Shown in pieces: positions 16,418 to 26,975 of a DNA stretch of 64,000 bases. The notes under the pieces are model-generated. The model ran no database searches. It was not told the origin of the DNA and saw only the letters and a program-made list of their open reading frames with translations. Every line of letters begins with the position of its first letter. Position 1 is the first letter of the stretch. The position numbers and the translations under genes are program-made. Location of the stretch: the NCBI RefSeq assembly GCF_000243675.2, contig NZ_AHMM02000017.1, positions 124,001 through 188,000 of the forward strand. Reading direction: 5' to 3'. The stretch comes from Leptospira inadai serovar Lyme str. 10 (GTDB taxonomy: Bacteria; Spirochaetota; Leptospiria; Leptospirales; Leptospiraceae).

Positions 16418-16982
16418 TTTTGGAAAAACTCGGCCGGGAATAATAAGGATCGTTCATATAATTCGTTTTGTATTTCACGTAATTCCCCGTAGTTCTTGTG
16501 ATGATCTCTCTTTCTTTTTCGGTAATATCTCTTACGATCTTAGCCGGAGATCCCATCACCATCACTCCGGATGGAATCTTTTTCCCGGGTGTGACCAGCG
16601 CACCAGCCGCTACAAACGAGTATTCCCCCAACTCGACTCCATCCATGATGGTTGCCCCCATTCCGACGAATGAAAAGTCCTTTAAAATGCATCCGTGAAT
16701 TGTGGCTCTATGGCCGATCGAAACATTATCTCCGATTTCGACGGGATATACGTCTCTCGCGACATGGATAACCGTCATGTCTTGGATATTCACATTCTCG
16801 CCGATGCGAATATAATTTACGTCCCCTCTTACGAGCGTCTGGAACCAAACGGAAGAATCCTTGCCGATCGCAACGTCTCCGACTATTTGAGAACCGGGAG
16901 CCAAAAAAACGCTATCGTGGATATTCGGACTCTTTCCCAAATATTCCAAAACCATTCCATATCCGCGCACATCGCTCATCAT
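16410..16982 (-). CDS. Gamma-carbonic anhydrase family protein
   Basis: A 190-residue left-handed beta-helix protein of the gamma-carbonic anhydrase (YrdA/PaaY-like) family. Hexapeptide repeats run from about residue 20 to 150, and three zinc ligands are in place: H73 (VIHV), H91 (GHRAT) and H96 (TIHG). Length fits the family. ATG start at 16982, with a second ATG directly after it. It precedes and overlaps the type II GAPDH homologue, so the two are translated together, which may link their roles. Carbonic anhydrase activity is plausible but many members have none shown. Confidence 0.88.
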   Translation of the reverse strand: MMSDVRGYGMVLEYLGKSPNIHDSVFLAPGSQIVGDVAIGKDSSVWFQTLVRGDVNYIRIGENVNIQDMTVIHVARDVYPVEIGDNVSIGHRATIHGCILKDFSFVGMGATIMDGVELGEYSFVAAGALVTPGKKIPSGVMVMGSPAKIVRDITEKEREIITRTTGNYVKYKTNYMNDPYYSRPSFSKND

Positions 16983-17089
16983 GAGGAAAATCTCCCGATC
17001 CTTTCCGTTCCATTTTCCGGCCCGTCAAGTCCGCCCACAAGTCGAAATTCCTTTTGACCGACTAGGCACTACGACAAAGGATGGGATGA

Positions 17090-17647
17090 ATGTTTACGCC
17101 ACGCAAAGGATTCGGAGAAAAGGAAAAGAAGTTCGATAAAAAAAGATTCGCGAAGTTACTCGGACTTTCCGTAACGATCGGTCTGCTCTCTGCCTTGCTT
17201 CTCAGATCCTGGATTCTTTTTCCGTTCCTTCCGGAGACCTCGGAAATGAATCCTGCGATTCCCAAAGGAAAAAGAGTCTATATCTATCGCTGGATTCAAC
17301 CTTCCTCCTTATTTTTAGGGGATGTCGTTTTAGCGGAACATCCGACTCAGAGCGGAAGCGTGATTTTAGGAAGAATCGTAGGCAAGCCGGGGGATACTCT
17401 TTCCATGAAAGAGAAAGTTCTATTTCGGAATAATATACCGGAAACGGAAGGCAACCTACCCTATATCATTTCTCACCGCGATACTAGAAACGCCTTCCCC
17501 GCATTGCATTCGAATCGGGACAATTTTCCGGCTCTCTTAATCGAGGACAGAAATTTTTTTCTGCTATGCGATAATCGAGACGATTGTCTGGATTCCAGAG
17601 ACTTTGGCCCGATTCCTTTCGAAAAACTCGTCGGCAAAGTGTTATAG
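17090..17647 (+). CDS. Signal peptidase I family protein lacking the usual catalytic lysine
   Basis: A 185-residue S26 family protein with one N-terminal membrane helix (about 22-45). The catalytic serine motif is present as S51-E-M with NPAIPKGKRV after it, and the late GDNRDDSxDSR box appears as CDNRDDCLDSRDFGPI. The lysine of the KRVxGxPGD box is not at its usual place: the sequence is LGRIVGKPGD, with G94 where the lysine is expected and a lysine at 99 instead. It may be a specialised or inactive paralogue of LepB. The ATG at 17090 follows AAAGGATGGGATGA. It overlaps the end of the converging glycosyltransferase-like gene by six bases. Confidence 0.8.
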   Translation: MFTPRKGFGEKEKKFDKKRFAKLLGLSVTIGLLSALLLRSWILFPFLPETSEMNPAIPKGKRVYIYRWIQPSSLFLGDVVLAEHPTQSGSVILGRIVGKPGDTLSMKEKVLFRNNIPETEGNLPYIISHRDTRNAFPALHSNRDNFPALLIEDRNFFLLCDNRDDCLDSRDFGPIPFEKLVGKVL

Positions 17648-19315
17648 GATTTTTTTCTTCCGGAAGATTTCGAAAGCGACTCCGGTCACGTCCGAAAAGG
17701 CGGATATGGAATCGTAATTTCGTTTTAAACGTTCCGAGAACTCCGGCCATCTGTCTTTCTTAGCCATAAATCCCCTATTGATCGGCTCATCGGCAATCAC
17801 GATAAGATCAAACTGAAATCGATCCATCTCCGAGAGAAATTTTTTACGCAACTCTTCCTTTTGATCCGAGTCCACCCAAAGCCCGTAATCCAAAGTGAAA
17901 TAGGAATCGAAGCCCAAGCCGTATCGTAAAATCGCAGCTAAAGAAAACGTTGCGCTATCCATCGGAACATAAGAGATCGTTTTCTTTTCGCTTCGTAATT
18001 CGGGAACGATTCGATCCAACTCTTCGTACAATCGCAACGGTTGCCATCCTTGGGCAAGGCGGGGACCGACGAGGCCGTTTCCTTTGTATAGCCGCAAGGA
18101 AATGTTTTGTTTTTTGAAATTGCAGTAAAGAATTCCGCAAAATAAGAAAATCGAAAAAAAGACGGTCGTTATCCTCGTCGACTCTTTATCGGAGAGAAAT
18201 TTAATAAATGTGGAATATGCGCCTCCGACCAAAATCGCCGCCATGCATTGCAAAATCACCCAAGTCGGAATCAGATAATAATGAAATCCCCGAATTTGAA
18301 TCCAGTAAGTTAAAAATCCAGCAAGTAAAGAAGGTAGGAGTAACGGAACTTCTCGATATTTTTTGGTAAAAATAAATAAGAAAAGTACGAGCAGGAAATA
18401 TCCACCAAGCTTTCCATCTCTCGCGTTACTGAGCGGAATCAGAAAATCGGATACCGAAAACGAGACCAAGGAGAGAATCGAAGATTCCCAAGACGGCGTA
18501 CGAAATAATCGATTATGGGTTTGGATATTCGATACCAGCGCATCCAGAATCGAAATCGCCTTTCCTGAGGCTAAAATAGGCCAAAAAAGAAGAATGAGAA
18601 CGGATACGCCGGCAAAACAGGAAATGAGGATAGATATATATTCCTTTTTGGAAAACCTCGGCGGCCTTTGGCCTAATTTCCTAAATTGCATTATGAAAGA
18701 ATAATATCTTTCTCCGATCAGGATGATCGGAAACAAAAGGAAGAAAGGCTTGATCATCGCCGAGAAGATGGAAACGGCGACTAGGATCGGTAATCTTCTA
18801 AACAATCGGGAATATTCTTCCCTAACCGAAGTATCTTCTCCTTTTTGCGGAAGGAGTAAATTCCAAAGCAGGAAAAGCGGAAGTAAGAAGATTGTTTCCC
18901 TCTGAAAACTCCCGTACGGAGCCGCTTCCTCCGGCAACATTAAAAATAAGAATCCGCCGACAATCGCGGAGACGAATCCTGAACTGCGATATAAAAATAT
19001 ACAAAGCAATCCGGCACAAATCAAAATCCAAACCAGTTCGGAAAGCCGAATCCCGAAATCGGAGGTCCCGAAAATGCGCAAAAGAAGCAAATTCGTCCAG
19101 TGGGTACCCGGTAGATTAAACGAATAAAATTCCAGATACGGTAATTTACCCGTTCCCAATAAAACGGATTCTATGCGCAGCTGAGATGCATCTAAGCTCA
19201 AATACGCCGGCCAACGCAGGAAGGATGAGTAGAATTCCAGTAGATTTGCCGCAAAACCGATGGCAATTCCGACGGAGATGAATAGGAGAAGCAACCGGAT
19301 TTTCTGTGTTTTCAT
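17642..19315 (-). CDS. Polytopic membrane glycosyltransferase (GT39/ArnT-like)
   Basis: A 557-residue integral membrane protein with about ten to twelve hydrophobic helices and a C-terminal soluble part of roughly 130 residues. The first periplasmic loop (SLDASQLRIESVLLGTGKLPYLEF, then NLPGTHW) has the acidic residue and layout of GT-C enzymes that use a polyprenyl-phosphate sugar donor. The acceptor is unknown. The ATG start at 19315 lies 186 bases from the divergent gap gene. The end overlaps the converging signal peptidase-like gene by six bases. Family is inferred from topology and the first loop. Confidence 0.7.
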   Translation of the reverse strand: MKTQKIRLLLLFISVGIAIGFAANLLEFYSSFLRWPAYLSLDASQLRIESVLLGTGKLPYLEFYSFNLPGTHWTNLLLLRIFGTSDFGIRLSELVWILICAGLLCIFLYRSSGFVSAIVGGFLFLMLPEEAAPYGSFQRETIFLLPLFLLWNLLLPQKGEDTSVREEYSRLFRRLPILVAVSIFSAMIKPFFLLFPIILIGERYYSFIMQFRKLGQRPPRFSKKEYISILISCFAGVSVLILLFWPILASGKAISILDALVSNIQTHNRLFRTPSWESSILSLVSFSVSDFLIPLSNARDGKLGGYFLLVLFLFIFTKKYREVPLLLPSLLAGFLTYWIQIRGFHYYLIPTWVILQCMAAILVGGAYSTFIKFLSDKESTRITTVFFSIFLFCGILYCNFKKQNISLRLYKGNGLVGPRLAQGWQPLRLYEELDRIVPELRSEKKTISYVPMDSATFSLAAILRYGLGFDSYFTLDYGLWVDSDQKEELRKKFLSEMDRFQFDLIVIADEPINRGFMAKKDRWPEFSERLKRNYDSISAFSDVTGVAFEIFRKKKIL

Positions 19316-19447
19316 TCTTGAGTTTCGCTAAAGGAAGATCCCCTCTTAGTCCTGTTAATTTCAAGTGAAAATGATTGCTCTAAGTCCCTCTTTTCCCGTC
19401 AAAAAACGGATTTTCAGGAAGGTTTTATCCTAAAAATATGTTCCTGA

Positions 19448-20508
<1,061 letters not shown>

Positions 20509-20509
<1 letters not shown>

Positions 20510-21699
20510 TGATACAGCTACCTAGACTCGAGCACGAAGATCTTAAAGGTAAACGAGTCTTCCTCCGCGTGGATTTTAACGTTCCTATCGAAAACGGTAA
20601 AGTCACGGATTCGACCCGAATTGAAAAAACACTCCCGACTATCGAGCTCCTTGTAAAAAAAGGAGCCCGAATCATCATAGGAAGCCACCTTGGACGTCCG
20701 AAAGGAAAACCGGATCCTCAATTTTCGATGGAGCCGGTTTTTGAAGTCTTCAAAGGACTGACTAACGCGCCTGTTTCTTTCTCGAAAAATGTCGTCGGAG
20801 ATCCGGTAGTCAAACTCTCCAAAGAATTGAAGGACGGGGAAATTCTGGTTCTGGAAAATTTACGTTTTCATAAAGAAGAAGAAGAGAACGATCTCGGATT
20901 TTCCAAGAAACTTGCGGCCTTGGCCGAGGTATACGTCAACGATGCGTTCGGAGCCGCACACCGGGCCCATTCTTCCACGGAAGGAATCGCGCATCTCCTT
21001 CCGTCCTTTGCCGGACTTTTGATGTACAAGGAAATCACGGAGCTGTCCAGCCTACTTTCCAGGCCTGCAAAACCCTTCGTAGCCATCATAGGCGGTTCCA
21101 AGGTCTCTTCAAAGATCAGTGTGATTAAAAATCTGATCGATAAAGTGGATCATATTTTGATCGGCGGGGGAATGGCTTATACCTTCCTCAAGTCGCGGGC
21201 GATTCCGGTGGGAAATTCCCTGGTCGAAAAGGATTTCGAAGTCGAGGCATTTCAATTAATCGAACGAGCCGGAGTAGCGGGAGTGGATTTTCAACTTCCC
21301 GTCGATCATATCATAGCTGATAAGTTCGATCCGAAAGCCAAAAGTAAAACCGTCGATAAGATGGGAATTTTGGACGGGTGGATGGGAATGGACATAGGTC
21401 CGAAAACGGTTTCAAATTATGAAAAAGTGATCAAGAACGCTTCGACTATCGTGTGGAACGGACCGATGGGAGTTTTCGAATTCGATAAATTTGCAGAAGG
21501 AACTATGGCAATTGCGAAAGCGGTCGCAAAGTCAAAGGCAAAAACCATCGTAGGCGGAGGGGATTCCATCGCGGCTATTAATAAGGCTAAAGTGGAAGAC
21601 AAGATCACACACGTTTCTACAGGCGGGGGAGCCTCCCTGGAATTCTTGGAAGGGAAAAAACTTCCCGGCGTACAGGCTCTTCTTAAAAAAGCGGAGTAA
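20509..21699 (+). CDS. pgk: Phosphoglycerate kinase
   Basis: A 396-residue enzyme that makes ATP from 1,3-bisphosphoglycerate. It carries RVDFNVP near the N-terminus, the substrate helix SHLGRPKG, the hinge segments and the nucleotide GGG motif near the end ([23 protein letters not shown]). The frame is open upstream, but the ATG at 20509, overlapping the gap stop codon by one base, starts the conserved N-terminus (IQLPRLE) and is clearly right. It is the second gene of the glycolytic operon. Confidence 0.98.
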
Positions 21700-21737
21700 T
21701 CCGCTTTAGATTTTGATTATAGTCGAGGAAAGACGAT

Positions 21738-22490
21738 ATGCGACCTAAAATAATTGCCGGTAATTGGAAAATGAATCTCTCCCAAAAAGAGGCACTCGCA
21801 TTGGCGATCGGACTCAAGGAGAAGTTGCCGTCGATTCAGAAGGACAAAAAGGCGATCGTCTTTCCTTCTACGATCCATCTTGCCTCTGTGGCTAAAATTT
21901 TAGAGGGTTCGCCGATTGGTGTGGGCGCTCAAAACATCTATCCATCTTCCTTGACCGCGATGACGGGGGAAACCAGTCCGGATCACCTGAAAGAACTCGG
22001 TCTGAAATTCGCCTTAGTCGGTCATTCGGAACGCCGGCAATTTTTGGGTGAGACTAACTTCTTTTGTAACCAAAAAGTCGCCTACCTAGCCTCCCATGAA
22101 TTTACCGTAATTTACTGTGTGGGGGAAACACTGGCGGAACGGGAAGCCGGTAAAACCTTGGAAATTTTAGGAACGCAAGTACGGGAAGGTTTGGGAAACA
22201 TTCCTAGCGATTTATTCTCCCGAATCTGGGTTGCTTACGAGCCGGTCTGGGCGATCGGAACCGGTAAAGTCGCCACTCCGACTCAGGCCCAAGAAGCACA
22301 TTCCTTCCTTCGGAAAGAAATTGCGGGACTTTTCCAGAACGGGACCGAAATTGCGGCCTCGCTTCCGATCCTATACGGAGGATCCGTCAAACCGGATAAC
22401 GTACAGGAACTTTTATCCCAGCCGGATATCGACGGTGGCCTAGTCGGCGGAGCCAGCCAAAAACTGGAAAGCTTCCTGGGTTTGTTTTAA
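21738..22490 (+). CDS. tpiA: Triosephosphate isomerase
   Basis: A 250-residue TIM-barrel enzyme interconverting dihydroxyacetone phosphate and glyceraldehyde 3-phosphate. Motifs are AGNWKMN (7-13) with the catalytic lysine, GHSERR with the catalytic histidine, the glutamate in [12 protein letters not shown], and the phosphate-binding GGSVKPDN and GGLVGGAS loops. It follows pgk after 38 bases with a GAGGAAAGACG ribosome site, and belongs to the same operon. Confidence 0.98.
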   Translation: MRPKIIAGNWKMNLSQKEALALAIGLKEKLPSIQKDKKAIVFPSTIHLASVAKILEGSPIGVGAQNIYPSSLTAMTGETSPDHLKELGLKFALVGHSERRQFLGETNFFCNQKVAYLASHEFTVIYCVGETLAEREAGKTLEILGTQVREGLGNIPSDLFSRIWVAYEPVWAIGTGKVATPTQAQEAHSFLRKEIAGLFQNGTEIAASLPILYGGSVKPDNVQELLSQPDIDGGLVGGASQKLESFLGLF

Positions 22491-22657
22491 CCTCCTCTCC
22501 GAATCGAATCGGAATCTTTTTGCAATTAGAGAACGCCGGATCGTTGAACGGTTTGGACGGGTTTTTAATTGTCACCACGGACGCACAGCGTAGCTTGGAT
22601 TGTGGCGGCTTCTTTTACCCCGCAAACCGACCCGATACTATATAGGATTTTTGCAAT

Positions 22658-23044
22658 ATGGGATTTATTACTGGAACTATTCTTGTCCTCTTCGTTTTCG
22701 TGAGCCTTTTTCTAATTCTACTGGTAATGATCCAAACTGGAAAAGGTGGAATGGGCGGCGTTTTGGGCGGAGGAGCAAGCCAATCGGTATTCGGTTCTTC
22801 GACGGCGGATGTCTTAACGAAAGCCACCCGTGTTGCAGGTCTCCTTTTTTTGGCACTCTCTTTGATTCTTTCTTTCCTTTTTGCTAAGACTAGTGGATAC
22901 AATACGACTCCGGTTCCGGAGGTGGTACCAGCTCAGTCCGCTCCGGTTGATGGAACCCCAGAGAATCAAGGAGGCTCCAATGCCCAGCCAGCTCAGCCGA
23001 CCCCAAACCCAGCGACTACTCCTCAGGGACAAGCCAAACCGTAA
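22658..23044 (+). CDS. secG: Protein translocase subunit SecG
   Basis: A 128-residue inner membrane protein with two helices (about 5-25 and 52-75) joined by the SecG loop [24 protein letters not shown]. The C-terminal tail is extended and rich in Pro, Ala and Gln, beyond the usual 75-110 residues. It assists SecYEG in protein export. Placement after tpiA is a common bacterial arrangement. The last 65 bases overlap the next gene, whose strong ribosome site lies inside the secG tail. Confidence 0.95.
   Translation: MGFITGTILVLFVFVSLFLILLVMIQTGKGGMGGVLGGGASQSVFGSSTADVLTKATRVAGLLFLALSLILSFLFAKTSGYNTTPVPEVVPAQSAPVDGTPENQGGSNAQPAQPTPNPATTPQGQAKP
22968..22974 (+). promoter_or_regulatory. Shine-Dalgarno AAGGAGG inside secG
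   Basis: AAGGAGG sits five bases before the ATG at 22980, within the secG tail. It fixes the start of the following exported protein and shows that the overlap is genuine. Confidence 0.75.
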
Positions 23045-23750
23045 ATTTATCCCTACAAAAAAGCCGAGATCGGTCGAAAGGATCCTTCTCGGCTGCGTTC
23101 TCTTACTTTTCATTACTGCATCTTCCGCGTTCTCCCAATCTCCAGATGCACAGAAATCGCAGGCCTCTAGTACGGCGCAGATCCTGAATCAAAGGATTTT
23201 AAAGGCCTATGAAAGTCTAGGAGTCGCTCGGGAACTCCTAAAATTGGAGCGAATGGAAAGCCTCCCTCAAGGGACGGTGGTCACTTGGGTAGGAAATTTT
23301 CCCAATCGAAAGGGAGTCAAAATCACTAAATTCTCCGTAACACAATCCCATCAAATTCCGGGTGGAATCGATCGATCGGAAGAGAAATCCATTTTGCTGG
23401 AATTTAACGGATCCACATTGTCCAAGGTCGAATCCGAAATCAAGACCGCTAATTACGCCACGGAAGATACCACTTCGGTGCGCATGACGGATAATACTCC
23501 GCTGGATAATAACGTGGACGACCTTATGATTCATGCCGATCGAAACGGTAGGGAGGCGCAATACCCTCTCAATTTTCTTCCGGACGAAGGCGTAAATCGG
23601 GAACGATCGGAATTTAAGAAGGAATTTTATCTAAAACTGATCGAAGATTTTTTCATCCACGTCCTCCGAATTCAGGAAATGCAGAACCAACAAACGGCGA
23701 AAAATCAAAAAAAATTACTGCAAACTTTTAAAGAATCCCTAGAATATTGA
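22980..23750 (+). CDS. Exported protein of unknown function downstream of secG
   Basis: A 256-residue protein. The ATG at 22980, five bases after AAGGAGG, gives an N-terminus with a long basic region (about 34 residues) before a hydrophobic segment [18 protein letters not shown] and a likely cleavage after FSQ. The mature part contains a mixed strand region ([18 protein letters not shown]) and a C-terminal helix rich in Gln and Lys. No family is recognised. It overlaps secG by 65 bases and abuts the histidine kinase gene, so it is probably co-transcribed with both. It could be a periplasmic input to the kinase, which is only a guess. Confidence 0.75.
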   Translation: MPSQLSRPQTQRLLLRDKPNRKFIPTKKPRSVERILLGCVLLLFITASSAFSQSPDAQKSQASSTAQILNQRILKAYESLGVARELLKLERMESLPQGTVVTWVGNFPNRKGVKITKFSVTQSHQIPGGIDRSEEKSILLEFNGSTLSKVESEIKTANYATEDTTSVRMTDNTPLDNNVDDLMIHADRNGREAQYPLNFLPDEGVNRERSEFKKEFYLKLIEDFFIHVLRIQEMQNQQTAKNQKKLLQTFKESLEY

Positions 23751-23755
23751 TTCGG

Positions 23756-24880
23756 ATGTCATCCCTAATGGAAAACCTCCACGAGCGGGCGGAGGAACTC
23801 CAAGCAATTCTCGACGGTATTACGGAACCCCTCGTATTGATCGATCCGGGGTTTAGGGTTCGTCGCGTAAACAGGGCCACCTTGGAGTTTTCGGAGGAGC
23901 CGGATTTCCCTACGGTATTGGGAAGGCAATGCTACTCCCTCTTATACAATCGTTCCGTCGTTTGCCCTTTCTGCCCCATGAAAGACCATCATGAAAACGA
24001 GTCCGATTTCAATCGTGAGTTCGAAGGTAGAAACGGTATCAGCCGCGAGATTTTCCATATTTCGAATCATCAAAAAGAAACCTTATATTTGGACTTCTTT
24101 CCCATCAAGAAAGACGGGAATGTAGTATCGGTTGTCGAGAAAATCAGCAATATAACTCGGATCAAAGAGAAAGAGGAGGAGAATCTCAGAATTCGGAACC
24201 TTGCCTCCCTCGGAATTTTCATCTCAGGCGTAGCCCATGAGTTGAATAACCCTCTCACCGGAATGAGCTTAACTCTACAAAATCTTATGAATAATCTTTC
24301 CAGCTTGGATCCGGATTTTTTCCGGAAAAGACTCGAGATGATTAAGGAAGATTTAACTAGAGCGGCGATGATCGTAGCGGATATCATCAGTTTTGCCAAA
24401 CCCGATAAATTAGTAACTACTTCGGCCGATATTTACGAAACTATAATGAAAGCCAAGGATTCCGTTATTTGGGTTTACCCGGTTTTATCGAAGAACATAG
24501 AATGGGAAATATTTTGCGAGCCGGGGATTTATTTTCAATTCAATCCGGTAAAGATAGAAAGATTATTTATAAATTTATTTAAGAATTCCCTACAGGCATA
24601 CGATTACGGCGAAGGCAAGATCCGAATAGAAGCCCGACGAACCAAAAATATGCTGCATATATTCGTCGAGGACACGGCAGGCGGAATTCCAGAAAACATG
24701 TTGGACAAAATCTTCTCTCCATTCTTTACTAAGAATAAATCGGGAGTCGGCACCGGTTTAGGATTATCGATCTGCCACTCCATCGTTAGGGAGCACAGCG
24801 GAGAACTGACGGTCCGCTCCTATGATCGCAAAACTAGGTTTAGAGTCTCCCTTCCCCTAGAACAACCTCGAGGGAACTGA
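23756..24880 (+). CDS. PAS-domain sensor histidine kinase
   Basis: A 374-residue soluble kinase with no membrane segment. Residues about 8-135 form a PAS domain that carries the cysteine pattern C59 ... C70-P-F-C73 seen in a subset of PAS sensors, which may bind metal or respond to redox state. The dimerisation helix has the phospho-acceptor H161 in [12 protein letters not shown]. The ATPase domain shows an N-box ([12 protein letters not shown]), DTAGGIP, an F-box (IFSPFFTK) and [16 protein letters not shown] at 23747 overlapping the previous stop is an alternative start. It is paired with the response regulator three bases downstream. Confidence 0.92.
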   Translation: MSSLMENLHERAEELQAILDGITEPLVLIDPGFRVRRVNRATLEFSEEPDFPTVLGRQCYSLLYNRSVVCPFCPMKDHHENESDFNREFEGRNGISREIFHISNHQKETLYLDFFPIKKDGNVVSVVEKISNITRIKEKEEENLRIRNLASLGIFISGVAHELNNPLTGMSLTLQNLMNNLSSLDPDFFRKRLEMIKEDLTRAAMIVADIISFAKPDKLVTTSADIYETIMKAKDSVIWVYPVLSKNIEWEIFCEPGIYFQFNPVKIERLFINLFKNSLQAYDYGEGKIRIEARRTKNMLHIFVEDTAGGIPENMLDKIFSPFFTKNKSGVGTGLGLSICHSIVREHSGELTVRSYDRKTRFRVSLPLEQPRGN

Positions 24881-24882
24881 CT

Positions 24883-25875
24883 TTGTCCAAGCATCGAATC
24901 TTAGTCGTCGAAGATATTCATTCCATACGCGAAGCGATCAAGGATATTTTGACCCGCGACTACCAAGTATTCGACGCGGAAAATTACGACGAGGCGGTGC
25001 GGATTCTAACTTCTAATCCGGTGGATTTAGTCATTACCGATATACGAATGCCGGGAAAATCGGGTTTGGACCTGATCAAGACGATTCAGAAAGATCATCC
25101 GAACGTTTTATACTCCTTGATGACGGCGTATAATATTAACGATTACATAAAATTCGCATACGAGCATGATATCTGGAATATCATTCCCAAGTATTCCTTC
25201 CTTGATATTAACCTTATTTCCGTAATGGTCCATAAATTATTAAATAAGGACATATTCGGTGTGGAAAAATACTTCGGTCCCGGATTTTCCTTAATGGACG
25301 GCGAGCCCGAAGGATTCAGCCAACCGCCCGAAAACGGAGTCGTATTTAAAAAAATCAACTCCGATGACGAACGAAATTATTTATGCAACCGGATCGCAAA
25401 GTACCTGATCGAAAAAGGAGCTCCTAACGCGGTCCATCAAATTCTGGAGGAGTTGACCTCCAATGCTATGATTCGCGCCCCGAGAGATTCCAAAGGAAAT
25501 TCCAAATACCAATTCGAGCTACCCTCCCGAGATCTAGTAGTTCCGCTTGAGAATATCCAGCTCGCGGATACCGATTATTTTGAAATCGGATACGGGATCG
25601 CCGATAATTCTTATATCATCGTAGTCCGAGACCATTTCGGATCCTTGAATAAAAAGGAAATCTTAAAACGTTTAGACAGACATATTACGGTGGAGGATAC
25701 GAGCGGACTGCCTGCCGGCTTGGCCGATTCTCACGGAAGGGGTTTGTATATATGCCGGGAAATTTCCGACCAATTGATTTTCAATATCGCTAAGGAAAGA
25801 AAAACGGAAATCATCGCGTTGCTCGATAAGAAAACCAACAAGGGTTACAAATCCCTCTCCATTTACGAGGCGTGA
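24883..25875 (+). CDS. Response regulator with C-terminal GHKL-like domain
   Basis: A 330-residue protein. Residues 1-125 are a receiver domain: acidic pair E10-D11, phospho-acceptor D53 in ITDIRMPG, T81 and K103. The rest is not a DNA-binding domain but resembles an RsbW-like or GHKL ATPase fold: an N-box [13 protein letters not shown], a G1-like VRDHFGSL and a glycine box [11 protein letters not shown]. Output by an ATPase or anti-sigma-like kinase is therefore likely. The TTG start at 24883 lies three bases after the kinase stop. It converges on the beta-propeller gene with an 11-base gap. Confidence 0.88.
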   Translation: MSKHRILVVEDIHSIREAIKDILTRDYQVFDAENYDEAVRILTSNPVDLVITDIRMPGKSGLDLIKTIQKDHPNVLYSLMTAYNINDYIKFAYEHDIWNIIPKYSFLDINLISVMVHKLLNKDIFGVEKYFGPGFSLMDGEPEGFSQPPENGVVFKKINSDDERNYLCNRIAKYLIEKGAPNAVHQILEELTSNAMIRAPRDSKGNSKYQFELPSRDLVVPLENIQLADTDYFEIGYGIADNSYIIVVRDHFGSLNKKEILKRLDRHITVEDTSGLPAGLADSHGRGLYICREISDQLIFNIAKERKTEIIALLDKKTNKGYKSLSIYEA

Positions 25876-25886
25876 AAAAAATCGGT

Positions 25887-26975
25887 TTATCTAGCCAGCT
25901 CTTGAAAGAGAACGATCTCCTTGGCCCCTTCCATAAACGCGGTTCCGACGGTTCCGGTCGAAAAAAATCGAAACGGTTTCTCCGAGGAAGAAATCCTCTC
26001 TTCCCGAAGCAAAACTCCCTTTTCGTTTAGAAAATATAAAATCCCTTCCGCCTCTCCCGCAAACCAAGAACCGGAATGAAAAACGGTTTGGTACACCGAA
26101 TTCATCTTCGTCCTCTTCTTTTCGAAAAGTACCTTTCCGTTTTTTGAATACAATACCAGCGCGTCGGAAACTCCGGCAAGGACCTCACCTTCCTGGGAAA
26201 CGGCAAGATTGATTTTATGAGGAAAGACTTTCCCCAAATTCCACTCTTCCTTTTCTCCTCCCCCATGATCAAAGACGCGGATATAATCCCGATTTCCTTT
26301 TAGAAAATGGACTGCGATCCGATTTCCGTCCGAAGAAAGCGCGAGGCTCTTTGCAAAAACAGGATCCTTGTCGCCGATCGTTTTTGAAAACAGAAGATTA
26401 CCGGCACCGTCCAGAAGAAAAATCTCTCCGCCGGAAAAGAGAACCGCGCTCTCTCCTTTGGAAAGCGGCTTGGGAGAAAATGCCAGATCGGTCAGAAATC
26501 GTCCGTCCAGTTTTTTTATTCCTACCGGATTTCCGTTGATATCGGAAACCAAAACCTGGTTATTATCTCCCGACAAAAATAGGATTATATTTCCGTCCGG
26601 GTGAATTCGAGGATAACTTTTATATTCCTTAGTCCAAAGCAATTCCCCCGCTTCGGAAAAAAGTTCCACCGCCGATCCAATCTTTTTATAAGAAAGAAAT
26701 CCTTTTGCGGTAATCGGATATTCGATTCGATTCGAATCATCGATCGAAGTTTCGGTTCCTTCCGGAATTCTTATATAATTCGATTTCGTTTTATATCCGT
26801 TTAATCTTTTTTCCGGTTCAAACGAGGTTCTCGGATCGGGAAACATTCCTAACTTTCCCTCCTTGCTCCAAGCCCAGGTCCTTTGGATCCCCCTGGCCGT
26901 GCCATAGGGATTTCCCAGAAAAAAATAAAAACCCAAAAAGAAAATCAGAGTTAATCCTGCAACCTGTGCAATCAT
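25887..26975 (-). CDS. Membrane-anchored beta-propeller-like protein
   Basis: A 362-residue protein with one N-terminal hydrophobic segment (about 3-20), followed by recurring blade-like units: AVELFSEAGELLWTK, NQVLVSDINGNPVG, EIFLLDGAGNLLFSK, YIRVFDHGGGEKEEW, ALVLYSKNGKVLFEK, ILYFLNEKGVLLRE. These match a PQQ-like or WD-type propeller with six or more blades. No enzyme residues are evident, so it is probably a binding scaffold facing the periplasm. Its ATG overlaps the cinA stop by four bases (ATGA), so it is the last gene of the argS-cinA operon. Confidence 0.75.
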   Translation of the reverse strand: MIAQVAGLTLIFFLGFYFFLGNPYGTARGIQRTWAWSKEGKLGMFPDPRTSFEPEKRLNGYKTKSNYIRIPEGTETSIDDSNRIEYPITAKGFLSYKKIGSAVELFSEAGELLWTKEYKSYPRIHPDGNIILFLSGDNNQVLVSDINGNPVGIKKLDGRFLTDLAFSPKPLSKGESAVLFSGGEIFLLDGAGNLLFSKTIGDKDPVFAKSLALSSDGNRIAVHFLKGNRDYIRVFDHGGGEKEEWNLGKVFPHKINLAVSQEGEVLAGVSDALVLYSKNGKVLFEKKRTKMNSVYQTVFHSGSWFAGEAEGILYFLNEKGVLLREERISSSEKPFRFFSTGTVGTAFMEGAKEIVLFQELAR

